Shown: positions 1-5,101, numbered from the stretch's first letter. The stretch is DNA of 5,516 nt from Clostridiales bacterium (GCA_031271375.1 JAISVU010000231.1:1-5516), one strand, 5' to 3'. Notes: generated from the letters alone by a model not told the origin. Numbers and translations: made by a program.

Positions 1-1
1 C

Positions 2-217
2 AAGACGGTGAATCACGGCAACCTGCTAAAAAGTTTCGGTCTTCCGGGTGAGTCCGCGTTTCCTGGCATTCTGGTATACAAAAAAGCCAAGGCATATCGG
101 GATTTCATATCGGAAAGCTGCCGTACCGTGAGGATATTGATGAAGAAACTGGGCGTTTCGTTTTTTGTGTTTAACGCCGAGGGTGATAATGTGGAAAAAA
201 TGAATATAGACGAGTGA
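2..217 (+). CDS. C-terminal fragment of an unrecognised protein, cut by the left edge
   Basis: The frame is open from the first bases of the window (AAG ACG before a GTG at 8) to a TGA at 215-217, giving 71 visible residues. This is more likely the tail of a longer gene than a gene starting at the GTG, because no Shine-Dalgarno site can be judged there and the frame stays open upstream. The sequence is mixed and soluble-looking, with a basic middle part (YKKAKAYRDF) and a hydrophobic strand-like stretch (GVSFFVF) near the end. I do not recognise the family. The stop lies 25 bp before the Nudix gene on the same strand, so it probably belongs to the same operon and may also act on NAD-related substrates; that is inference from position only. 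Confidence 0.6.
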   Translation, partial: KTVNHGNLLKSFGLPGESAFPGILVYKKAKAYRDFISESCRTVRILMKKLGVSFFVFNAEGDNVEKMNIDE

Positions 218-242
218 GGCAAATCAGAAACGAGGTGGCATC

Positions 243-938
243 ATGGAACAGCGCGATAAAAACGGCCTGACGGAACAGGAATTTCTGGCAAAATACAGCC
301 CCGGCGATTATCCCCGCCCCTCAGTGGCGGCGGATATCGTTATCTTCGCTGTGGATCACCTGAGGGAGCTTGCAGGCGGCATTTTCCCTCAGGGAGATTT
401 AAAAATACTGCTTATCCGGCGGGGCAGGCATCCCTGCCTTGGCAAATGGGCGCTGCCCGGCGGCTTTGTCAACCCGGACGAAACGGTGGGCGAGGCCGCC
501 AGCCGGGAATTAAAGGAGGAAACCGGCATTGAAAGCGGGCGGCTTGAACAGCTTTACACCTTCAGCGACCCGGGCCGGGACCCGCGAACTTGGGTCATTA
601 GCTGCGCCTATATGGCGCTGGTGGATGGCAAGGATATACGCCCCATCGCCGGGGACGACACGGACGACGCCCGCTGGTTTCAGGTTCGGTATAAAACCCA
701 AGCCCCCGAAACGCCGGGTGAAAGCCTGTCCAGGCTTTGGCTGCTGGAGCTTAGCTCAGCGGAAACGGTCCTGACCGCCGCAGTCAGGCATGAATCAGGC
801 CAAAAAGGCGAAGAAATGGAAATAACCGAAAATGATGGCCTCGCTTTCGATCACGCCAAGATTATCGTTCACGCCTTGTGCCGTTTGCGGAACAAGGACG
901 GGGAAACAGGAATAGGCAGGAGGGGTTTATATGGTTAA
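243..938 (+). CDS. Nudix hydrolase, probable ADP-ribose pyrophosphatase-like (NrtR-related, no DNA-binding domain)
   Basis: The protein has 231 residues. A complete Nudix box spans residues 74-96: G74, E80, R88-E89-L90, E92-E93, G95 and I96 fit GX5EX7REUXEEXGU with no lost metal-binding residue. The domain opens near residue 25 with YPRPSVAADIVIF, as in the ADP-ribose-sensing NrtR group, and the C-terminal LAFDHAKIIVHALCRLR (about 200-216) is the linker that in NrtR precedes a winged helix. Here the protein stops about 15 residues later, so the DNA-binding domain is absent. That favours an enzyme that splits ADP-ribose into AMP and ribose 5-phosphate, or a related dinucleotide hydrolase, over a repressor. 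The start has a GAGGTGG ribosome binding site about 6 bp upstream. The TAA overlaps the start of the next gene by 8 bp. The exact substrate cannot be read from the sequence. Confidence 0.92.
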   Translation: MEQRDKNGLTEQEFLAKYSPGDYPRPSVAADIVIFAVDHLRELAGGIFPQGDLKILLIRRGRHPCLGKWALPGGFVNPDETVGEAASRELKEETGIESGRLEQLYTFSDPGRDPRTWVISCAYMALVDGKDIRPIAGDDTDDARWFQVRYKTQAPETPGESLSRLWLLELSSAETVLTAAVRHESGQKGEEMEITENDGLAFDHAKIIVHALCRLRNKDGETGIGRRGLYG

Positions 939-1263
939 TAATCTTGAAGCGCTGCGTAAGGAATACATGAAAGGAACCAGGTATAATTTTCTGCTTTTCT
1001 GGGGGCATACGCCGCCTCCGGACGGAGGAACCGGTCCGCACTGCCTGAGCCAGTGGTGGATGCAGAGGTTTACCGTAGGCGATATAACCTACTCCTGCGC
1101 CGAGCAGTACATGTTGACAGAAAAAGCCCGTTTATTCGGTGACGATGAGAGGCTTGCCAAGATTATGGGCGCTAAATTGCCGAAGGACATGAAGGCGTTT
1201 GGCCGGGAGGTGCTTGATTTTGACAATGCCGTCTGGGATAGGAATTGCTACCGCATTGTTTAG
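931..1263 (+). CDS. NADAR (YbiA-like) N-glycosidase, N-terminal part ending at an in-frame TAG
   Basis: The 110 residues match the N-terminal two thirds of the NADAR/DUF1768 family, which cleaves N-glycosidic bonds in ADP-ribosylated guanine and in riboflavin-pathway intermediates. Visible marks are FWGH (residues 23-26), CLSQWWMQRF, the conserved CAEQYMLTEKARLFGD block, and the KAFGREVLDFDNAVWD segment. A strong AGGAGGGG site (918-925) precedes the ATG, which overlaps the Nudix stop (ATGGTTAA). The frame ends at TAG 1261-1263 just where family members continue towards KFSQNP, and the rest of the domain follows in the same frame. Either this is a recent nonsense mutation, a read-through gene, or a split protein. 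Alone, this fragment lacks the conserved C-terminal motifs and should not be a complete domain. Confidence 0.88.
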   Translation: MVNNLEALRKEYMKGTRYNFLLFWGHTPPPDGGTGPHCLSQWWMQRFTVGDITYSCAEQYMLTEKARLFGDDERLAKIMGAKLPKDMKAFGREVLDFDNAVWDRNCYRIV

Positions 1264-1267
1264 GAAG
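1261..1267 (+). other. In-frame amber codon in the NADAR gene, overlapping a Shine-Dalgarno-like AGGAAG
   Basis: TAG at 1261-1263 is codon 111 of what would otherwise be a 186-residue NADAR protein. The codons on both sides (IV before, EAS MAKFSQNP after) stay in one frame and fit the family, so no indel is involved, only a single codon. The same bases form AGGAAG (1262-1267), which sits 5 bp before ATG 1273 and could serve as a ribosome binding site for reinitiation. TAG also ends the NADAR gene itself (1489-1491) and the nicotinamidase gene (3894-3896), so TAG is a normal stop here. Confidence 0.85.
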
Positions 1268-1272
1268 CAAGC

Positions 1273-1491
1273 ATGGCGAAGTTCAGCCAGAACCCTGAGC
1301 TGTTGAATTATTTACTTGAAACCGGAGACCGTATTCTGGTTGAAGCCAGCCCATATGACAGGATTTGGGGAATTGGCATGGAGAAGCATAACCCGGATTC
1401 GGGGAATCCGATGAAATGGCAGGGGCGGAATCTGCTGGGTTTCGCGCTGACCGAGACCCGAGACGGGCTTAAACGGGAAAGAGAGGGATAG
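1273..1491 (+). CDS. NADAR (YbiA-like) N-glycosidase, C-terminal part after the in-frame TAG
   Basis: The 72 residues from ATG 1273 carry the C-terminal third of the NADAR domain: KFSQNPEL at residues 3-10, LVEASPYDRIWGIGM, and WQGRNLLGFALTETRDGL near the end. They lie in the same frame as the preceding fragment; without the TAG the two would form one protein of family length (about 186 residues). The start could be used, since AGGAAG lies 5 bp upstream, and starting here loses only three residues of the joined protein. The TAG stop lies 2 bp before pnuC. The piece is either the second half of a broken gene, a read-through product, or a separately translated half. Conservation of all the late motifs argues that inactivation, if real, is recent. 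Confidence 0.82.
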   Translation: MAKFSQNPELLNYLLETGDRILVEASPYDRIWGIGMEKHNPDSGNPMKWQGRNLLGFALTETRDGLKREREG

Positions 1492-1493
1492 CT

Positions 1494-2303
1494 ATGGTTA
1501 AAATCGGGGTGAAGGATTGGAACAGGTTCGAGAAAATATGGTTTTTTTCTTTCCTCATTATCATTCTCGCAGCAACCATTTATTTTTCCGTCACCGGCAC
1601 TGACTATACAAGTCTGGAGAGTATTCTCTTGAACTGGGCCGTTTCACCTGTAAGCGCCATAACTGGGATTTTCTGCGTGGTTCTTGCCGCAAAGGGGAAG
1701 ATTTCCAACTGGACATACGGGGTAGTAAACTCAATACTATACGGTTATCTCGCGTACCGTTCGGGTTACTACGGCGACGCGATAATAAACCTCGTCTACT
1801 TTCTGCCGACCCAGTTTATCGGTATAGCTTTTTGGAGGAAGAGGCTTCTGCAAAACAGCAAAACCGATGTCAAAATGAGAAGGCTGACGCTTAAACAGCT
1901 CTTGTTGATTCTGTCGGGCAGCATAATTGCTGCCGTACTGTTCGGATTTTTCCTGCACGGTGTCGATTCATGGTTCACGGGAGCTATGAAGCGTAACGAG
2001 TCAATATACATGTATTTCGAGAGCGTGTTAGGCGGCAGGGCTTACCTGGCGGGTCCGTTGCTTGACAGCTTAACAGAGGTCACGCAAATTCTAGCGCAAA
2101 TATTCATGGTTCTCGCGTTGGCAGAGCAATGGGTTTTCTGGATTATTACAAATATCATTACAATTATTATGTGGGCGGTTGTGATCATAGCCGACCCGCT
2201 GAGCCTGAGCTGGGCCCTTCCAACGCTGATTATGTGGATAGCATACCTTGTCAACAGTGTGAATGGATATATTACCTGGAAACGGGGTGCGGGCTATGCC
2301 TAA
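1494..2303 (+). CDS. pnuC: PnuC nicotinamide riboside transporter
   Basis: This 269-residue membrane protein fits PnuC, which admits nicotinamide riboside through a pore; trapping comes from phosphorylation by a ribosylnicotinamide kinase such as NadR encoded next door. About seven to eight hydrophobic helices are visible, near residues 15-34, 47-66, 74-90, 96-114, 134-155, 195-210, 213-232 and 239-258. Two family blocks stand out: NWTYGVVNSILYGYLAYRSG leading into YYGDAIINLVYF and W114, and DSLTEVTQILAQIFMVLALAE leading into WVFWIITNI (about 191-221). The loop between the fifth and sixth helices, about residues 156-190, is longer than I would expect. The ATG has a modest GAGAGGG site and lies 2 bp after the NADAR stop. 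Its end overlaps nadR by 8 bp, which suggests translational coupling of importer and kinase. Confidence 0.94.
   Translation: MVKIGVKDWNRFEKIWFFSFLIIILAATIYFSVTGTDYTSLESILLNWAVSPVSAITGIFCVVLAAKGKISNWTYGVVNSILYGYLAYRSGYYGDAIINLVYFLPTQFIGIAFWRKRLLQNSKTDVKMRRLTLKQLLLILSGSIIAAVLFGFFLHGVDSWFTGAMKRNESIYMYFESVLGGRAYLAGPLLDSLTEVTQILAQIFMVLALAEQWVFWIITNIITIIMWAVVIIADPLSLSWALPTLIMWIAYLVNSVNGYITWKRGAGYA
2296..2303 (+). promoter_or_regulatory. 8-bp start/stop overlap coupling pnuC and nadR
   Basis: ATGCCTAA contains the nadR start and the pnuC stop. No strong Shine-Dalgarno site lies upstream (only the G-rich GGGGTGCGGG), so nadR is probably translated by ribosomes finishing pnuC. The same arrangement, ATGGTTAA at 931-938, joins the Nudix and NADAR genes, although there a strong site is present. 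Coupling is inference from spacing. Confidence 0.55.
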
Positions 2304-3321
2304 AGTCGGTCTATATCTCGGCAAGTTTACAGTATTCCACTCAGGGCATCAAATGGTTTTGGATACGGCTCTTAAGGAAATGGGCAGTGTAATAGTCCTG
2401 GTTTATGACGCCCCGGCTTCAACCAAAATACCCCTCGATGTCCGGGCTGATTGGATTCGCAAAATCTATGCGGGAAAACCTGTTGAGGTAATCGAGGGGT
2501 GGGCAGGCCCTGAGGATATCGGGTACAGCGATGAAGTGAAAAGGCTTCAAAATGACTATATCCTTTCGATGACGGGCAATAAGGGGGTTACTCATTTCTA
2601 CTCAAGCGAGCCATACGGGGAGCATGTCAGCTGCGCCCTGGGCTGTGTTAACCGAACTGTTGATATCCCCCGTAATAAGGTGCCAGTCAGCGCTTCCGGG
2701 ATACAAATGAACCCTTATGCCCACCGCGAGTATATTCATCCTACAGTATACTCCGCTTTGATTACCAACGTGGTTTTTGTCGGCGCTCCTTCCACCGGCA
2801 AAACTACACTCGCAAAGACGCTGGCCGCAGAGTATAAAACCGAATGGATGCCTGAATACGGGCGTGAATACTGGGACGAACACCAACTTAACAGACGCCT
2901 TGAACCATGCCAGCTAATTGAAATTGCAGAAGGCCATATTAATCGCGAAAACGCGAAATTGATAAAGGCCGACCGCTATTTATTTACGGATACGAACGCG
3001 GTAACCACCTATATGTTCGCGTTGGATTATCACGGCAGCGCAGAGGCTCGGTTAGTTAAGCTCGCGGATGAGGCCCTCGGCCGTTATGACCTGGTATTCC
3101 TCTGCGGGGACGAAATGCCTTATGACGACACTTGGGATAGAAGCGGAGACGTTGAACGCCATCGTTTTCAACGGCGCATCGAATCTGATCTGCTACGCCG
3201 CAAAATACCCTATATATCATTAAAAGGAGCATTAAATGATAGGGTTAAGCATGTTAGGCAAGTTCTGTCGAAATTTGATAAATGGCAGAGTATCGGCAAT
3301 CTTATATCTATTGGAGACTAA
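2296..3321 (+). CDS. nadR: NadR: NMN adenylyltransferase / ribosylnicotinamide kinase (two-domain)
   Basis: From ATG 2296 the protein has 341 residues. This start is chosen over ATG 2263 because MPKVGLYLGKF is the usual beginning of the family. Residues 1-150 form the nucleotidyltransferase domain: GLYLGKF, HSGH (15-18), YSSEPYG (102-108) and VSASGIQ (131-137). Residues 157-341 form the kinase: Walker A GAPSTGKT (163-170), EYGREY (187-192), TDTNAVTTYMFA (231-242) and a DRSGD lid-like segment. The kinase converts nicotinamide riboside to NMN, and the first domain would make NAD+ from NMN and ATP. Two positions are unusual: GKFTVFHSGH has V where P is common before H, and the ISxxxIR-type motif ends in Q137 instead of Arg. 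There is no helix-turn-helix repressor domain as in enteric NadR. The ATG overlaps the pnuC stop (ATGCCTAA). Confidence 0.94.
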   Translation: MPKVGLYLGKFTVFHSGHQMVLDTALKEMGSVIVLVYDAPASTKIPLDVRADWIRKIYAGKPVEVIEGWAGPEDIGYSDEVKRLQNDYILSMTGNKGVTHFYSSEPYGEHVSCALGCVNRTVDIPRNKVPVSASGIQMNPYAHREYIHPTVYSALITNVVFVGAPSTGKTTLAKTLAAEYKTEWMPEYGREYWDEHQLNRRLEPCQLIEIAEGHINRENAKLIKADRYLFTDTNAVTTYMFALDYHGSAEARLVKLADEALGRYDLVFLCGDEMPYDDTWDRSGDVERHRFQRRIESDLLRRKIPYISLKGALNDRVKHVRQVLSKFDKWQSIGNLISIGD

Positions 3322-3347
3322 ACCTTCAAGATGAAAGGGGCAGTTAA

Positions 3348-3896
3348 ATGAAAGTATTGATCATCGTTGATATGCAGAACGACTTTATAACCGGGCCGCT
3401 GGGGTCGCCGGAAGCCGCCGCTTTGGTTCCAAGGGCCGTCTCGAAAATAAGGGGCTTTCAGGGCAAAGTTTTAGTAACCCTTGACACCCACGGAGACAAT
3501 TACCTCCAAACCCAGGAAGGAAGGAACCTTCCGGTCGTCCACTGCGTGAAGGATACGGAAGGGTGGAACATCCACCCCGGTATCTTAGAAGCCCTGCGGG
3601 GTTCCGGCGCCAATTTCTCGGAGAGGGACGGCGTGTTTATGAAGCCCGCCTTCGGCTCGGTATCGCTGGCGGAAGCCCTTCTCCAAATCGACGCCGCCAA
3701 TAAAATCGATGAAATTGAGTTAGCCGGCATCTGCACCGACATATGCGTTATTTCTAACGCTTTAATTATCAAGGCCGTTCTTCCGGATGTGCTTATTACA
3801 GTAGACGCGGCCTGCTGCGCCGGCGTTACCCCGCAAAGTCATCTAAACGCTCTCTCCGCCATGAAAGCATGTCAGATTCGCGTTATTAACGAATAG
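3348..3896 (+). CDS. pncA: Isochorismatase-family cysteine hydrolase, probable nicotinamidase
   Basis: The 182-residue protein shows the cysteine-hydrolase triad: D8 in VDMQNDF, K99 in FMKPAFGS, and C133 in GICTDICVISNAL. Likely metal ligands are D46 and H48 in TLDTHGDNY and H65 in LPVVHC, the arrangement that separates nicotinamidases from other isochorismatase-like hydrolases. It would deaminate nicotinamide to nicotinate in the cytoplasm, feeding the Preiss-Handler route. Length is normal for the short bacterial form. An AAAGGGG site lies 7 bp before the ATG, 26 bp after nadR, so it continues the same operon. The stop is TAG. Pairing with NadR gives two parallel salvage entries, from nicotinamide riboside and from nicotinamide. 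Another amide substrate cannot be ruled out from sequence alone. Confidence 0.87.
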   Translation: MKVLIIVDMQNDFITGPLGSPEAAALVPRAVSKIRGFQGKVLVTLDTHGDNYLQTQEGRNLPVVHCVKDTEGWNIHPGILEALRGSGANFSERDGVFMKPAFGSVSLAEALLQIDAANKIDEIELAGICTDICVISNALIIKAVLPDVLITVDAACCAGVTPQSHLNALSAMKACQIRVINE

Positions 3897-3909
3897 GAGA
3901 CTGGTCGGG

Positions 3910-3975
3910 TTGGAAATAAGCCAGTACTTAAACTATCCTGATACCGCCCCCAAACTATTGGAACTAGGAGGTTAG
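3910..3975 (+). CDS. Possible very small ORF (21 codons) between pncA and the next gene
   Basis: A TTG at 3910 opens a 21-codon frame starting LEISQYLNYPDTAPKLLEL and ending at TAG 3973-3975. AGGAG just after the pncA stop lies about 11 bp upstream, a long spacing. The peptide composition looks protein-like, and the stop falls directly after the Shine-Dalgarno site of the next gene, so it could be a leader that couples translation. With a TTG start and no known match it may equally be chance or a remnant of a longer gene. Confidence 0.22.
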   Translation: MEISQYLNYPDTAPKLLELGG

Positions 3976-3979
3976 AATA

Positions 3980-4162
3980 ATGGCCAACAAGGAAAAAGCA
4001 CCTGATGTAACCCGAGTCTACGGGGAGATTAAGTTCATAACAGAAGAAGAACTCGACCAGGAAGAAAGAGACATGTGGGAAAGATTAGAAAAGGAACCCA
4101 GAGCAAAACCCCACGTCCCCAGGAGCGTGAAATCCCTAAAGGGGAAGTCCCACACAGCATAA
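3980..4162 (+). CDS. Small charged hypothetical protein, 60 residues
   Basis: The ATG follows a near-perfect AGGAGGT site (3966-3972) at good spacing, which is the main reason to accept the gene. The protein is soluble and very charged: an acidic, probably helical middle (EEELDQEERDMWERLEKE, about residues 22-39) followed by a basic tail rich in Lys, Arg, Ser and Pro. No membrane segment, cysteine pair or known domain is visible and I do not recognise it. It starts 83 bp after pncA and 15 bp before the next small gene, so the two short genes are probably translated from one message. Confidence 0.62.
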   Translation: MANKEKAPDVTRVYGEIKFITEEELDQEERDMWERLEKEPRAKPHVPRSVKSLKGKSHTA

Positions 4163-4177
4163 ACCCAGGAGGCCCAG

Positions 4178-4381
4178 ATGAATAACCCTCTCCGTGAACT
4201 GCTAAACGAAGCCGCATTCAAATCGGGTGAAAATAAGTACATGGCCCATAAGGGAAAGTACTATAAATATACCCCAGACGGGAAGAAAACCGCGATAACA
4301 GAAGGTGAGTATAAAAACAATGTCGTCGACTCAAGAAGTAAAATTCTAAGCTACACATGTCATGCTGAGCATTCAAGATAA
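4178..4381 (+). CDS. Small hypothetical protein whose C-terminus is supplied by a palindromic repeat
   Basis: An AGGAGG site (4167-4172) lies 5 bp before the ATG, so translation is likely. The 67 residues include a basic, tyrosine-rich stretch (NKYMAHKGKYYKYTPDGKK, about residues 19-37). From codon 60 onwards the reading frame runs inside the palindromic element at 4354-4503: the last residues, CHAEHSR, are encoded by its left end, ACATGTCATGCTGAGC. The original protein was therefore probably longer or had another tail, and the present stop belongs to the element. No family is recognised. Whether it was once continuous with the TPR-like remnant beyond the element is open. Confidence 0.55.
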   Translation: MNNPLRELLNEAAFKSGENKYMAHKGKYYKYTPDGKKTAITEGEYKNNVVDSRSKILSYTCHAEHSR

Positions 4382-4503
4382 TACAAACATGCAAGAGTGT
4401 AAGATAGGAGGATCTTTATTGATAGCGCGGGCTTTGGAAAAATCCTTCGCTATCCTACTCTTGAACAAGGCGATACTGACTGGATCGCTTAGGATGACAT
4501 GTG
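4354..4503. repeat. Imperfect palindromic element of about 150 bp (MITE-like or dispersed repeat)
   Basis: The outer arms pair: ACATGTCATGCTGAGC at 4355-4370 against GCTTAGGATGACATGT at 4487-4502, with 14 of 16 positions equal on inversion. Further in, CAAGAGT (4392-4398) pairs with ACTCTTG (4457-4463), AGGAT (4409-4413) with ATCCT (4442-4446), and alternatively GATAGCG (4421-4427) with CGCTATC (4448-4454). The whole could fold as one long imperfect hairpin. The end sequence TGTCATnCTGAGC resembles, from memory, dispersed palindromic repeats in several bacterial genomes. No transposase is encoded, so any movement would be non-autonomous. Target-site duplication is not evident. Confidence 0.68.
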
Positions 4504-4793
4504 CAAAAGGTCATATATACCCGTGCTCCCCGTGCGTGCGTGGATGATTGCTTAGCGGCGTATGTATATCAAAGAGAACTGAACAATGCTGCCTATTAAG
4601 CTTTTGCATGACTGGCAACCATGAAGAGGCCATACCTTATTACCGACAGGCTTGCCACTTGTACATGGGACAGAAAAGACTTGATGAAATGAACTCGGCG
4701 ATTGAGATAATACAGAAGGAAAACGGTCTTGATATAACCGTTGAGGACTTCCCCGTTAGGATTATTCCACAATCGGAAAAGGCCGGTGAGTAA
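4504..4793 (+). pseudogene. Frameshifted remnant of a TPR-like protein
   Basis: Two frames join into a sensible helical-repeat sequence. Frame one, from 4504 to the TAA at 4597, ends in DDCLAAYVYQRELNNAAY. The frame that is open from 4548 to 4793 continues it with SFCMTGNHEEAIPYYRQACHLY. The join gives the tetratricopeptide pattern (AA...GNHEEAIPYY..A), with a second helix pair in GQKRLDEMNSAIEIIQKENG. A net shift of one base near 4597-4610 explains the break. No good ribosome binding site or ATG start precedes either part, and the left end abuts the palindromic element, so this is the 3' remnant of a gene whose start is lost or displaced. The last 60 residues may still look intact only because decay is recent. 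Confidence 0.55.
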
Positions 4794-4858
4794 CCGCATC
4801 CGTATAGTTATGTGTCCGCAATAGGGGGTTCTGAATGGCTGTGTCTATTTTGTGGGGC

Positions 4859-4875
4859 AGTTCAGCAAATGCACC
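4859..4875 (-). repeat. Inverted partner of the GGTGCAT repeat unit
   Basis: GTTCAGCAAATGCACC here is the reverse complement of GGTGCATTT...GCTGAAC at 5131-5150, apart from a 4-base gap (TTGA) in the right copy. The two copies face each other across roughly 255 bp, as terminal inverted repeats of a small or internally deleted element would. Confidence 0.4.
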
Positions 4876-4978
4876 ACCCCTAACACGTTTCCCTATACTC
4901 TAATACGTTTCTAATGCTGATTGAATTACGAGTGCATACATGACTCGATGGGTGCAGAAAACGGCGAGCAAAAAGACG

Positions 4979-4997
4979 CTGAAAAGAGGCGTTTCAG
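4979..4997 (+). other. Small hairpin upstream of the terminator
   Basis: CTGAAA (4979-4984) and TTTCAG (4992-4997) form a 6-bp stem with a 7-base loop. It is weak alone, but it is the first of three consecutive hairpins ending at 5101. Confidence 0.35.
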
Positions 4998-5011
4998 AAG
5001 TGAGGACTTAA

Positions 5012-5038
5012 AAAAGCCCGAATCTACGGGCTTTTCTT
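5012..5038. terminator. Rho-independent terminator, probably bidirectional
   Basis: AAAAGCCCG (5012-5020) pairs perfectly with CGGGCTTTT (5027-5035) around the loop AATCTA. On the plus strand the stem is followed by TTTTCTT. On the minus strand it is followed by a run of six T (A at 5010-5015), so it works at least as well for transcription coming from the minus-strand gene at the right edge. It separates the two converging units. Confidence 0.82.
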
Positions 5039-5049
5039 GCGCGTCGGCT

Positions 5050-5101
5050 TTGTATCAAAACTGACGTTATTAGGTGTCCTTTGACGTAGGTTTTGATACA
5101 A
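5050..5101. repeat. Long inverted repeat with 12-bp perfect arms
   Basis: TTGTATCAAAAC (5050-5061) is the exact reverse complement of GTTTTGATACAA (5090-5101). Inside, ACGT (5064-5067) pairs with the matching ACGT (5084-5087), extending the stem after a short interruption and leaving a loop of about 16 bases. There is no T-run directly after it, so it is not a standard terminator. It could be a protein-binding palindrome, a transposon-end structure or part of a structured RNA. Confidence 0.6.

Noticed and set aside
931..1491. General reassignment of TAG to an amino acid in this genome
   Set aside because: TAG also ends the NADAR and nicotinamidase genes at natural C-termini and the fragment at the right edge, so it works as a stop here; only local read-through remains possible.
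2263..2295. Longer nadR start at ATG 2263
   Set aside because: The extra 11 residues (MDILPGNGVRA) do not fit the family, and they come from the pnuC coding sequence read in another frame.
3236..3334. ATG with an AGGAG site inside the 3' end of nadR, opening a 32-codon frame
   Set aside because: The nadR frame continues with family-like sequence (PYISLKGALNDRVKHV), and the alternative peptide looks arbitrary.
3910..3939. Promoter-like TTGGAA and TATCCT with 18-bp spacing after pncA
   Set aside because: Both boxes match the consensus poorly and the region is a short intergenic gap in a likely operon; not enough to call a promoter.
4362..4547. Open frame with an internal AGGAGG and TTG start at 4419
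   Set aside because: It lies almost wholly inside the palindromic element, and its protein has no plausible pattern; the AGGAGG is part of a hairpin arm.
4801..4860. TGTGTC direct repeats (around 4810 and 4834) as insertion-sequence ends
   Set aside because: Six-base matches are too short, and no matching inverted end or target duplication was found.
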